A DNA stretch of 38,224 nucleotides from Pseudomonas fluorescens. GTDB lineage: Bacteria; Pseudomonadota; Gammaproteobacteria; Pseudomonadales; Pseudomonadaceae. Every line of letters begins with the position of its first letter. Positions within the stretch are counted from its first letter, which is position 1. Below, piece by piece: positions 11,738 through 23,461 of this stretch. The notes under the pieces are model-generated. The model did no database searches. It saw only the letters and a list, made by a program, of their open reading frames with translations, and was not told where the DNA came from. The stretch is from assembly GCF_018614775.1 (NCBI RefSeq), contig NZ_JAGGOF010000022.1, positions 1-38,224 on the forward strand. Reading direction: 5' to 3'. The position numbers were made by a program, and so were the translations under genes.

Positions 11738-12819
11738 TGCTGCTGCTGCTAGCGGAGTACCTGCAACAGTTCTACAAAGGCTTCGCGGTCTTCCAATACC
11801 TGACCCTGCGCGGGATCCTGGGCGTGCTGACCGCGCTGTCGATGTCGCTGTTCCTGGGCCCGTGGATGATCCGCACCTTGCAGAACCTGCAGATCGGCCA
11901 GTCGGTGCGTAACGATGGTCCGCAATCGCACTTGTCCAAGTCGGGCACCCCGACCATGGGCGGCGCGCTGATCCTGTCGTCCATCGGCATCAGCACCTTG
12001 CTCTGGGCCGACCTGGCGAACCGCTACGTCTGGGTCGTGCTGCTGGTGACCCTGTTGTTCGGCGCCATCGGCTGGGTCGACGACTACCGCAAGGTCATCG
12101 AGAAGAACTCCCGTGGGTTGCCAAGCCGCTGGAAATATTTCTGGCAGTCGGTGTTCGGCCTGGGCGCGGCGATCTTCCTTTATATGACCGCCGCCTCGCC
12201 GGTGGAAACCACCTTGATCCTGCCGATGCTCAAGGACTACAGCATTCCGTTGGGCGCTGGTTTCATCGCGCTGACCTACCTGGTGATCGTCGGTTCGAGC
12301 AACGCAGTCAACCTCACCGACGGCCTCGATGGCCTGGCGATCATGCCGACGGTGATGGTCGGCGGCGCTCTGGGGATCTTCTGCTACCTGTCGGGTAACG
12401 TGAAGTTCGCCGAATACCTGCTGATCCCTTATGTTCCCGGGGCGGGCGAGCTGATCGTGTTCTGCGGTGCGCTGATCGGTGCCGGCCTGGGTTTCCTCTG
12501 GTTCAACACCTACCCGGCGCAAGTCTTCATGGGCGACGTCGGCGCGCTGGCGCTGGGCGCAGCCCTGGGCACCATCGCTGTCATCGTTCGCCAGGAAATC
12601 GTCCTGTTCATCATGGGCGGTGTGTTCGTGATGGAGACCCTGTCAGTCGTCATTCAGGTGGCGTCCTTTAAATTGACCGGCCGCCGCGTTTTCCGCATGG
12701 CGCCGATCCACCACCATTTTGAACTCAAGGGCTGGCCCGAGCCGCGTGTGATCGTCCGTTTCTGGATCATCACCGTGATTCTGGTGCTGATCGGCCTTGC
12801 CACCCTGAAACTGAGGTAG
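11737..12819 (+). CDS. mraY: Phospho-MurNAc-pentapeptide translocase MraY
   Basis: MraY transfers phospho-MurNAc-pentapeptide to undecaprenyl phosphate to make lipid I, the first membrane step of peptidoglycan synthesis. The 360-residue integral membrane protein has about ten membrane segments and the catalytic signatures VDDYRK (Asp115, Asp116), [10 protein letters not shown] and [12 protein letters not shown] start it at the ATG at 11737, one base overlapping the murF stop, giving MLLLLAEYL as in orthologues. An in-frame extension to 11710 lies within murF and is not needed. murD follows after 5 bases. Confidence 0.96.
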   Translation: MLLLLAEYLQQFYKGFAVFQYLTLRGILGVLTALSMSLFLGPWMIRTLQNLQIGQSVRNDGPQSHLSKSGTPTMGGALILSSIGISTLLWADLANRYVWVVLLVTLLFGAIGWVDDYRKVIEKNSRGLPSRWKYFWQSVFGLGAAIFLYMTAASPVETTLILPMLKDYSIPLGAGFIALTYLVIVGSSNAVNLTDGLDGLAIMPTVMVGGALGIFCYLSGNVKFAEYLLIPYVPGAGELIVFCGALIGAGLGFLWFNTYPAQVFMGDVGALALGAALGTIAVIVRQEIVLFIMGGVFVMETLSVVIQVASFKLTGRRVFRMAPIHHHFELKGWPEPRVIVRFWIITVILVLIGLATLKLR

Positions 12820-12824
12820 AACGA

Positions 12825-14171
12825 GTGTCCCTGATCGCTTCTGACCACTTCCGCATCGTTGTCGGCCTCGGCAAGAGCGGCATGTCCCTGGTTCGCTTCC
12901 TGGCGAACCGGGGCGTGTCGTTTGCCGTGGCCGATACGCGGGAAAATCCACCTGAGCTGGCCACGCTGCGTCGTGACTATCCGCAGGTGGACGTGCGTTG
13001 TGGCGAGCTGGACGTCGAGTTCCTCTGCCGCGCCGACGAGCTCTACGTGAGCCCCGGCCTGGCGCTGGCAACCCCGGCCTTGCAGGCCGCTGCCGCCCGT
13101 GGGGTGAAATTGTCCGGCGACATCGAGTTGTTCGCGCGCAACGCCAAGGCACCGATCATCGCCATCAGCGGTTCCAACGCGAAAAGCACCGTCACCACCC
13201 TGGTCGGTGAGATGGCGGCAGCGGCCGGCAAGCGCGTCGCCGTGGGCGGTAACCTCGGTACGCCGGCGCTGGACCTGCTCAGTGACGACGTCGAGTTGTA
13301 TGTGATGGAACTGTCGAGCTTCCAGTTGGAAACCACTGACCACCTGGGCGCCGAAGTGGCGACCGTGCTCAATGTCAGCGAAGACCACATGGACCGCTAC
13401 AGCGGCCTGCCGGCGTATCACTTGGCCAAGCACCGGATCTTCCGCGGCGCCCGGCAGGTGGTGTTCAACCGCCAGGACGCCTTGACCCGTCCGCTGTTGG
13501 GCGAAGGCTTGCCGTGCTGGTCCTTCGGCCTGGGCGTGCCGGATTTCAAAGGCTTCGGTTTGCGCGAAGAGAACGGCGAGAAGTACCTGGCCTTCGAATT
13601 CCAGAACCTGATGCCGGTGCGCGAATTGAAAGTTCGCGGCGCCCACAACCAGGCCAATGCCCTGGCAGCCCTGGCCCTCGGCCACGCGGTGGGCCTGCCG
13701 TTCGACGCCATGCTGGCGGCGCTGCGTACCTTTGCCGGTCTCGAGCACCGCTGTCAGTGGGTTCGCGACCTGGACGGCGTGGCCTGGTACAACGATTCCA
13801 AGGCCACCAACGTCGGCGCCGCCCTGGCTGCCATTGAAGGGCTGGGGGCGGACATCGAAGGCAAGCTCGTGCTGATCGCCGGTGGCGACGGCAAGGGAGC
13901 CGACTTCAAGGACCTGCGCGATCCGGTGGCGGCCAACTGCCGGGCCGTGGTGCTGATGGGCCGGGACCGTGAATTGATCGCCCAGGCCCTCGGCGACGCG
14001 GTGCCGCTGCTTCGCGTCGGTTCGCTGGACGAAGCGGTGCAGCAATGCCGCGCCCTCGCTCAAGCAGGCGATGCGGTGCTGCTGTCGCCGGCCTGCGCCA
14101 GTTTCGACATGTTCAAGAATTACGAAGAGCGCGGGCAGTTGTTCGCCCGGGCCGCGGAGGACTTGGCATGA
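12825..14171 (+). CDS. murD: UDP-MurNAc-L-Ala:D-Glu ligase MurD
   Basis: MurD adds D-glutamate as the second residue of the stem peptide. The 448-residue protein has an N-terminal Rossmann-like UDP-binding domain (VVGLGKSGMS, from residue 12), a central ATPase domain and a C-terminal domain with YNDSKATN and AGGDGKGADF. The P-loop reads GSNAKST (116-122), with Ala where most Mur ligases have Gly (GxNGKT/S). I recall the same change in other Pseudomonas MurD proteins, so the enzyme is probably active. The start is GTG 12825. The stop overlaps ftsW by 4 bases. Confidence 0.95.
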   Translation: MSLIASDHFRIVVGLGKSGMSLVRFLANRGVSFAVADTRENPPELATLRRDYPQVDVRCGELDVEFLCRADELYVSPGLALATPALQAAAARGVKLSGDIELFARNAKAPIIAISGSNAKSTVTTLVGEMAAAAGKRVAVGGNLGTPALDLLSDDVELYVMELSSFQLETTDHLGAEVATVLNVSEDHMDRYSGLPAYHLAKHRIFRGARQVVFNRQDALTRPLLGEGLPCWSFGLGVPDFKGFGLREENGEKYLAFEFQNLMPVRELKVRGAHNQANALAALALGHAVGLPFDAMLAALRTFAGLEHRCQWVRDLDGVAWYNDSKATNVGAALAAIEGLGADIEGKLVLIAGGDGKGADFKDLRDPVAANCRAVVLMGRDRELIAQALGDAVPLLRVGSLDEAVQQCRALAQAGDAVLLSPACASFDMFKNYEERGQLFARAAEDLA

Positions 14172-15385
14172 GCCTGATGAACGTCATCAAGCCGTACCCG
14201 TCGCCGTTAATTACCGGGCGTGGCATCGACCTGGATTTCCCGATGCTCGCCGGTTGCCTCGCCCTGCTGGGCCTGGGCCTGGTGATGATCACCTCGGCGT
14301 CGTCGGAAGTGGCTGCGGTGCAGTCGGGCAACACGCTTTATCACATGATCCGCCACCTGATTTACCTGGTGATCGGCCTGGGCGCGTGCGTGGTCACCAT
14401 GATGGTGCCGATCGCCACCTGGCAGCGCCTGGGCTGGATGATGCTGCTCGGCGCCTTCGGCCTGTTGGTGATGGTGCTGGTGCCGGGGATCGGCCGCGAA
14501 GTCAATGGCTCGATGCGCTGGATCGGTTTCAGCTTCTTCAACGTCCAGCCCTCGGAAATCGCCAAGGTGTTTGTGGTGATCTTTCTCGCCGGTTACCTGG
14601 TGCGTCGCCAGAAGGAAGTGCGCGAGAGCTGGATGGGCTTCTTCAAGCCGTTCATCGTGTTGCTGCCGATGGCCGGCCTGCTGCTGATGGAGCCGGACTT
14701 CGGCGCCACGGTGGTGATGATGGGCGCGGCCGCGGCGATGTTGTTCCTCGGCGGCGTCGGGCTGTTTCGCTTCATCCTGATGGTGGCGCTGGCGGTGGCG
14801 GCCGTGACGGTGCTGGTGCAAGCCCAACCCTATCGGATGGCGCGACTGATTACCTTCACCGATCCGTGGGCCGACCAGTTCGGCTCCGGCTATCAATTGA
14901 CCCAGGCACTGATCGCCTTCGGCCGCGGCGAATGGCTGGGTGTAGGCCTGGGCAACAGCGTGCAGAAGCAGTTCTACCTGCCGGAAGCGCATACCGACTT
15001 CGTCTTCTCGGTCCTGGCCGAAGAGCTGGGTGTCGTGGGTTCCCTGTGCACCGTGGCGCTGTTCGTCTTCGTTTGCGTGCGCGGCATGTACATCGGCTTG
15101 TGGGCCGAGAAAGCCAAGCAGTTTTTTGCCGCCTACGTGGCGTATGGCCTGTCGTTTCTGTGGATCGGCCAGTTCCTGATCAACATCGGCGTGAACGTCG
15201 GCCTGCTGCCGACCAAGGGCCTGACGCTGCCGTTCCTCAGTTATGGCGGCAGTTCCCTGGTGATCTGCTGCGCCTGTCTCGGCTTGTTACTGCGCATCGA
15301 GTGGGAGAGCCGCACTCACCTGGGCAGCGAAGAGATGGAATTCCAGGAGAGCGACTTCGCCGAGGAGCCGACTCATGGGCGCTAA
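14168..15385 (+). CDS. ftsW: Septal peptidoglycan glycosyltransferase FtsW
   Basis: FtsW is a SEDS-family polymerase that extends glycan strands from lipid II at the septum in a complex with FtsI. The 405-residue protein has about ten membrane helices starting near residue 23 and SEDS signatures NVQPSEIAKV, a large periplasmic loop, and GLLPTKGLTLPFLSYGGSS near the C-terminus. I start it at the ATG at 14168, which overlaps murD by 4 bases (ATGA). A longer frame from 14045 lies inside murD and has no membrane or family character. The end overlaps murG by 11 bases. Confidence 0.95.
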   Translation: MSLMNVIKPYPSPLITGRGIDLDFPMLAGCLALLGLGLVMITSASSEVAAVQSGNTLYHMIRHLIYLVIGLGACVVTMMVPIATWQRLGWMMLLGAFGLLVMVLVPGIGREVNGSMRWIGFSFFNVQPSEIAKVFVVIFLAGYLVRRQKEVRESWMGFFKPFIVLLPMAGLLLMEPDFGATVVMMGAAAAMLFLGGVGLFRFILMVALAVAAVTVLVQAQPYRMARLITFTDPWADQFGSGYQLTQALIAFGRGEWLGVGLGNSVQKQFYLPEAHTDFVFSVLAEELGVVGSLCTVALFVFVCVRGMYIGLWAEKAKQFFAAYVAYGLSFLWIGQFLINIGVNVGLLPTKGLTLPFLSYGGSSLVICCACLGLLLRIEWESRTHLGSEEMEFQESDFAEEPTHGR

Positions 15386-16437
15386 CGTGCTGATCATGGC
15401 CGGCGGTACCGGCGGGCACGTGTTCCCGGCGCTGGCCTGTGCCCGGGAATTCCAGGCGCGCGGCTATACCGTGCACTGGCTGGGCACGCCACGGGGTATC
15501 GAGAACGAACTGGTGCCCGGTGCCGGTCTTGAGCTGCATCGGATCAACGCCAGCGGCCTGCGGGGCAAGGGCAAGCTGTCGTTGCTCAAGGCACCGTTGA
15601 TGTTGCTCAAGTCGGTCTGGCAGGCGCGGGCGATCATTCGTCGGTTGCGGCCGGTCTGTGTGGTCGGGTTCGGTGGTTATGTGACCGGCCCGGGTGGCGT
15701 TGCGGCGAAACTGGCCGGCGTACCGGTGATCGTTCACGAGCAGAACGCCGTGGCGGGTACCGCCAATCGGTTACTGGTGCCGTTGGCCGCGCGGGTCTGT
15801 GAAGCGTTTCCCGACACCTTTACCCTGTCCGGCAACCGCCGCACCACCGGTAACCCGGTGCGCACCGAGCTGTTTCTCGACACCCCGCGCCCCGCCCTGG
15901 CGGGACGCAAGGCGCGTTTGCTGATCCTGGGCGGAAGCCTGGGAGCAGAGCCGTTGAACAAATTGCTGCCCGAAGCCCTGTCGCGGGTTGCTGCCGACCT
16001 GCGCCCGGACGTGTTTCACCAGGCCGGCAAGCACCACGATGAAGTGACCGCCGAGCGCTACCGCGCCGCCGGCGTCGAGGCGCAAGTGCAGCCGTTCATC
16101 AAAGACATGGCCCAAGCCTATGGCTGGGCCGACCTGGTGGTCTGCCGCGCAGGCGCGTTGACCATCAGCGAACTGGCCGCCGCCGGTCTGCCCTCGATGC
16201 TGGTGCCCTTGCCCCACGCCATCGACGATCACCAGACCCGCAACGCCGATTATTTGGCCCGTGAAGGCGCTGCCTTCCTGATGCCGCAAAGAACGACTGG
16301 CGCCGCGGATCTTGCCGCCCGCCTGACAGAGGTTTTGATGCAGCCGCAACGACTTGAAGACATGGCCCGCGCCGCGCGCCGCCTGGCCAAACCCGACGCC
16401 ACGGCCCAAGTGGTCGATACCTGCCTGGAGGTGGCCC

Positions 16438-16445
<8 letters not shown>
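15375..16445 (+). CDS. murG: Lipid II synthase MurG (GlcNAc transferase)
   Basis: MurG transfers GlcNAc from UDP-GlcNAc to lipid I on the inner face of the cytoplasmic membrane. The 356-residue GT-B enzyme shows the N-terminal glycine loop [10 protein letters not shown] (residues 10-19), the second G-loop [19 protein letters not shown], a third G-loop [11 protein letters not shown], and the UDP-GlcNAc site [11 protein letters not shown] followed by [12 protein letters not shown]. It overlaps ftsW at its 5' end and murC by 8 bases at its 3' end. Confidence 0.96.
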
Positions 16446-18860
<2,415 letters not shown>

Positions 18861-18863
18861 GCC

Positions 18864-19730
18864 ATGCAAGGCGCATCGCTTCGTCATCAGCCCTCCGCAC
18901 CCGGTCGCAAGCCGGTGCCGCGGGGTGCCAGCCGGATGGTGGCCAAGGAGCCGATGTCGGCGCGCTTGCCGAAAGCCAATTTTGGTTTTCTCAAGAGCCT
19001 GTTCTGGCCGGTGCTGCTGGTGGCGTTGGGGTTCGGTACGTACGAAGGAGCCCAGCGGTTGCTGCCTTATGCCGACCGGCCGATCGCCCGGATCAACGTC
19101 CAGGGCGACCTGAGCTACATCAGCCAGCAGGCAGTGCAGCAGCGGATCGCCCCATACGTGGCGTCGAGCTTCTTCACCATCGACCTGGCGGGCATGCGCA
19201 CGGAGCTCGAACAGATGCCCTGGATCGCTCACGCCGAGGTCCGGCGCGTATGGCCTGACCAGGTGTCGATCCGCCTGGAAGAACAACTGCCGGTGGCCCG
19301 TTGGGGCGACGAGTCGCTGTTGAACAACCAGGGCCAGGCGTTCACGCCGCGGGAACTGGCCAACTATGAACATTTGCCCCAACTGTTCGGTCCACAGCGG
19401 GCCCAGCAGCAAGTGATGCAGCAGTACCAGGTGTTGAGCCAGATGTTGCGGCCATTGGGCTTCTCCATCGCGCGCCTGGAATTGCGTGAGCGCGGCAGCT
19501 GGTTCCTGACCACTGGCCCGGGCAGCTCAGGGCCGGGCATCGAGCTGCTGCTCGGTCGCGGCAACCTGATAGAGAAGATGCGCCGTTTCATCGCCATCTA
19601 TGACAAGACGCTCAAAGAACAGATCACGAACATTGCGCGCATCGATCTGCGCTACGCCAACGGCCTTGCTGTTGGCTGGCGGGAACCTGTAGCGCCGACG
19701 ACGGCCGTACCCGCCGTCGCGAAGAATTAA
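18864..19730 (+). CDS. ftsQ: Cell division protein FtsQ
   Basis: FtsQ is a bitopic membrane protein that recruits FtsL-FtsB and links early and late division proteins. The 288-residue protein has a basic N-terminal cytoplasmic tail of about 43 residues, a membrane segment (about 44-62), a POTRA domain starting near residue 73 ([12 protein letters not shown]) and the FtsQ beta domain with the conserved [27 protein letters not shown] transition (kept here as [14 protein letters not shown]). It sits 3 bases after ddlB and 15 bases before ftsA, the invariant ddlB-ftsQ-ftsA-ftsZ order. Confidence 0.95.
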   Translation: MQGASLRHQPSAPGRKPVPRGASRMVAKEPMSARLPKANFGFLKSLFWPVLLVALGFGTYEGAQRLLPYADRPIARINVQGDLSYISQQAVQQRIAPYVASSFFTIDLAGMRTELEQMPWIAHAEVRRVWPDQVSIRLEEQLPVARWGDESLLNNQGQAFTPRELANYEHLPQLFGPQRAQQQVMQQYQVLSQMLRPLGFSIARLELRERGSWFLTTGPGSSGPGIELLLGRGNLIEKMRRFIAIYDKTLKEQITNIARIDLRYANGLAVGWREPVAPTTAVPAVAKN

Positions 19731-19745
19731 GAAGAGGCAGGACCC

Positions 19746-21005
19746 ATGGCAAACGTGCAAAGCGGAAAAATGATCGTCGGTCTCGATATCGGCACCTCCA
19801 AGGTGGTAGCGCTGGTAGGCGAAGTCGCGGACGACGGCACGCTGGTCATCGTCGGGATTGGCACCCATCCGTCCCGTGGCTTGAAGAAAGGCGTGGTGGT
19901 GAACATCGAGTCCACCGTGCAATCGATCCAGCGCGCCATCGAAGAAGCGCAGCTGATGGCCGGTTGCCGGATCCACTCGGCGTTCGTTGGCGTGGCGGGC
20001 AATCACATCCGCAGCCTGAACTCCCACGGCATCGTCGCGATCCGTGATCGCGAAGTCAGCTCCGCCGACCTTGAGCGCGTACTCGACGCAGCCCAGGCCG
20101 TGGCGATCCCAGCTGACCAGCGGGTGCTGCACACCCTGCCGCAGGATTACGTGATCGATAACCAGGAAGGCGTCCGTGAGCCTCTGGGCATGTCCGGTGT
20201 GCGCCTGGAAGCCAAGGTCCACGTGGTCACCTGTGCGGTGAACGCGGCGCAGAACATCGAGAAGTGCGTGCGCCGCTGCGGCCTGGAAATCGACGACATC
20301 ATCCTCGAGCAGTTGGCTTCGGCCTACTCGGTGCTGACCGACGACGAAAAAGAACTGGGCGTGTGCCTGGTGGACATCGGCGGCGGTACCACCGACATCG
20401 CGATCTTCACCGAGGGCGCCATCCGTCACACCGCGGTGATCCCGATTGCCGGCGACCAGGTGACCAACGACATCGCCATGGCGCTGCGCACCCCGACCCA
20501 GTACGCCGAGGAAATCAAGATTCGCTACGCCTGCGCCCTGGCAAAACTGGCCGGCGCCGGTGAAACCATCAAGGTGCCAAGTGTCGGCGACCGTCCACCG
20601 CGCGAGCTGTCCCGCCAGGCCCTGGCCGAGGTGGTCGAGCCGCGCTACGACGAGCTGTTCACGCTGATCCAGGCCGAACTGCGGCGCAGCGGCTACGAAG
20701 ACCTGATCCCGGCCGGCATCGTGCTGACTGGCGGTACTTCGAAGATGGAAGGCGCGGTCGAACTGGCCGAGGAAATCTTCCACATGCCGGTGCGCCTGGG
20801 CGTGCCCCATGGCGTCAAGGGCCTGGATGACGTCGTGCGCAACCCGATTTATTCCACCGGCGTGGGCCTGTTGATGTACGGCCTGCAAAAACAGTCCGAC
20901 GGCATCTCGTTCTCAGGCATCGGCAGCCGCGACAGCTACAGCAGCGAAGAGCCCAAGGCTCCGCTGTTGGAACGGCTGCAGGCTTGGGTGAAAGGCAACT
21001 TTTAG
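19746..21005 (+). CDS. ftsA: Cell division protein FtsA
   Basis: FtsA is an actin-like ATPase that tethers FtsZ filaments to the membrane and recruits later division proteins. The 419-residue protein has the phosphate-1 loop GLDIGTSKV (12-20), the 1C domain after it, the phosphate-2 motif VDIGGGTTDIA, the adenosine motif GIVLTGGTSKMEG, and a C-terminal amphipathic helix (PLLERLQAWVKGNF) that serves as membrane targeting sequence. A purine-rich ribosome site (AAGAGGCAGGA) precedes the ATG. Confidence 0.96.
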   Translation: MANVQSGKMIVGLDIGTSKVVALVGEVADDGTLVIVGIGTHPSRGLKKGVVVNIESTVQSIQRAIEEAQLMAGCRIHSAFVGVAGNHIRSLNSHGIVAIRDREVSSADLERVLDAAQAVAIPADQRVLHTLPQDYVIDNQEGVREPLGMSGVRLEAKVHVVTCAVNAAQNIEKCVRRCGLEIDDIILEQLASAYSVLTDDEKELGVCLVDIGGGTTDIAIFTEGAIRHTAVIPIAGDQVTNDIAMALRTPTQYAEEIKIRYACALAKLAGAGETIKVPSVGDRPPRELSRQALAEVVEPRYDELFTLIQAELRRSGYEDLIPAGIVLTGGTSKMEGAVELAEEIFHMPVRLGVPHGVKGLDDVVRNPIYSTGVGLLMYGLQKQSDGISFSGIGSRDSYSSEEPKAPLLERLQAWVKGNF

Positions 21006-21007
21006 CG

Positions 21008-21072
21008 ACAAGTTTCAAGCTTCAAGCGGCAAGCTTGCAGCTCAAGGGCTCGCAGCTTGTAGCTGAAGACGC
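21008..21072. repeat. Imperfect AAGCTTCAAGC-type repeat between ftsA and ftsZ
   Basis: The start of the 105-base ftsA-ftsZ gap is made of interleaved CAAGCTT / GCTTGCAGC / GCAGCTTGTAGC units. The left part (CTTCAAGCGGCAAGC) and right part (GCAGCTTGTAGCTGAAG) can fold into an imperfect hairpin. Similar AAGCTTCAAGC clusters are scattered in Pseudomonas intergenic regions (recall). The hairpin could lower read-through or stabilise the ftsZ message. Confidence 0.45.
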
Positions 21073-21110
21073 AGTAGGCGAAAAAACTAGAGAATGAAAG
21101 GAGAGGGAAC

Positions 21111-22304
21111 ATGTTCGAACTCGTAGACAACATCCCCGCCAGCCCGGTTATCAAGGTAATCGGTGTCGGCGGTGGCGGCGGCAACGCTGTCAACCACATG
21201 GTCAAGAGCAACATCGAAGGCGTCGAATTCATTTGCGCCAACACCGATGCTCAAGCGCTGAAAAACATCGGCGCGCGGACCATCCTGCAACTGGGTACTG
21301 GCGTGACCAAGGGCCTGGGTGCCGGCGCGAATCCCGAGGTTGGCCGTCAGGCAGCCCTGGAAGACCGCGAGCGCATCGCTGAAGTCCTGGCCGGCACCAA
21401 CATGGTGTTCATCACCACGGGCATGGGCGGCGGTACCGGTACCGGTGCGGCGCCAATCATTGCCGAAGTGGCCAAGGAAATGGGCATCCTCACCGTTGCG
21501 GTGGTGACCCGTCCGTTCCCATTCGAAGGCCGCAAGCGTATGCAGATCGCCGATGAAGGCATCCGCGCGCTGAGCGAAAGCGTCGACTCGTTGATTACCA
21601 TCCCCAACGAGAAGCTGCTGACCATCCTCGGTAAAGACGCCAGCCTGCTGTCGGCATTTGCCAAGGCCGATGACGTACTGGCCGGTGCCGTTCGCGGTAT
21701 CTCCGACATCATCAAGCGTCCGGGCATGATCAACGTCGACTTCGCCGACGTACGCACCGTGATGTCCGAAATGGGCATGGCGATGATGGGCACTGGCTGC
21801 GCCAGCGGTCCGAACCGTGCGCGTGAAGCCACCGAAGCGGCCATCCGCAACCCGTTGCTCGAAGACGTCAACCTGCAAGGCGCGCGGGGCATCCTGGTGA
21901 ACATCACCGCCGGTCCCGACCTGTCCCTGGGCGAGTACTCCGACGTGGGTAGCATCATCGAAGCCTTTGCCTCTGACCACGCGATGGTCAAGGTTGGCAC
22001 CGTGATCGATCCGGACATGCGCGATGAGCTGCACGTGACCGTGGTCGCCACTGGCCTGGGCGCGAAAATCGAGAAGCCGATGAAGGTGATCGACAACACC
22101 GTTCAAACCAGCATGGCCTCGCAGCCACAGCAGCAAACTGCCGCTCGTCAGGAATCGCCGGCGGTGAACTACCGTGACCTGGACCGTCCGACCGTCATGC
22201 GCAACCAGGCCCAGGCCGGTGCTGCGACTGCCGCGAAGATGAATCCGCAAGACGATCTGGATTACCTGGACATCCCGGCATTCCTGCGTCGTCAGGCCGA
22301 TTGA
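21111..22304 (+). CDS. ftsZ: Cell division GTPase FtsZ
   Basis: FtsZ polymerises with GTP into the Z ring that organises septation. The 397-residue tubulin homologue shows the glycine-rich VGGGGGNAVNHM start, the tubulin signature GGGTGTGAAP (106-115), the T7 loop NVDFAD (208-213) with the catalytic Asp pair, a variable linker rich in Gln and Ala (about 325-380), and the C-terminal peptide DYLDIPAFLRRQ that binds FtsA and ZipA. A strong ribosome site, AAAGGAGAGG, precedes the ATG, in keeping with the high level of FtsZ needed. Confidence 0.98.
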   Translation: MFELVDNIPASPVIKVIGVGGGGGNAVNHMVKSNIEGVEFICANTDAQALKNIGARTILQLGTGVTKGLGAGANPEVGRQAALEDRERIAEVLAGTNMVFITTGMGGGTGTGAAPIIAEVAKEMGILTVAVVTRPFPFEGRKRMQIADEGIRALSESVDSLITIPNEKLLTILGKDASLLSAFAKADDVLAGAVRGISDIIKRPGMINVDFADVRTVMSEMGMAMMGTGCASGPNRAREATEAAIRNPLLEDVNLQGARGILVNITAGPDLSLGEYSDVGSIIEAFASDHAMVKVGTVIDPDMRDELHVTVVATGLGAKIEKPMKVIDNTVQTSMASQPQQQTAARQESPAVNYRDLDRPTVMRNQAQAGAATAAKMNPQDDLDYLDIPAFLRRQAD

Positions 22305-22355
22305 TGAAATGTATCAGGGGGATACGGGTGATTGGTGTTCAGCAAAGGTCTGGTC

Positions 22356-22364
22356 TGCTATCAT
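22356..22364 (+). promoter_or_regulatory. Putative extended -10 promoter of lpxC
   Basis: TGCTATCAT at 22356-22364 fits an extended -10 element (TGn plus TATCAT), about 53 bases before the lpxC start. I see no good -35 at 16-18 bases, which extended -10 promoters do not strictly need. The gap from ftsZ (112 bases) has no clear terminator, so lpxC may also be read from upstream. Confidence 0.4.
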
Positions 22365-22380
22365 CGCCAGCCTTTGTTGA

Positions 22381-23328
<948 letters not shown>

Positions 23329-23352
23329 GCAAAAAACCTCTCTAGTTTTTTA

Positions 23353-23379
23353 AGGGCTGCCTTCGGGTGGCCTTTTTTT
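23353..23379 (+). terminator. Rho-independent terminator after lpxC
   Basis: AGGGCTGCC (23353-23361), a TTCG tetraloop and GGTGGCCTT form a 9-bp stem (with G-U pairs), followed by a run of T to 23379. It ends the dcw-lpxC transcription unit. Just upstream an AAAAAAC (23331-23337) and GTTTTTT (23345-23351) inverted pair could give a second weak hairpin. Confidence 0.88.
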
Positions 23380-23410
23380 ATCGCCGAGTACTGGTGAACG
23401 ACGGGCTTGT

Positions 23411-23427
23411 TGTGGGAGCAAAGCTTG
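23411..23427 (+). repeat. Single REP-like half element
   Basis: TGTGGGAGCAAAGCTTG is the head of a P. fluorescens-type REP sequence. It stands alone, without an inverted partner, between the convergent ends of lpxC and the GGDEF gene. Confidence 0.5.
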
Positions 23428-23461
23428 TGGCTGAGCTGACCGGCATTGGCCAGGGCCGGGG

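Noticed and set aside
22305..22340. GTATC-agggg-GATAC hairpin after ftsZ as a terminator
   Set aside because: The stem is only five pairs and no T-run follows, so termination between ftsZ and lpxC is not supported.
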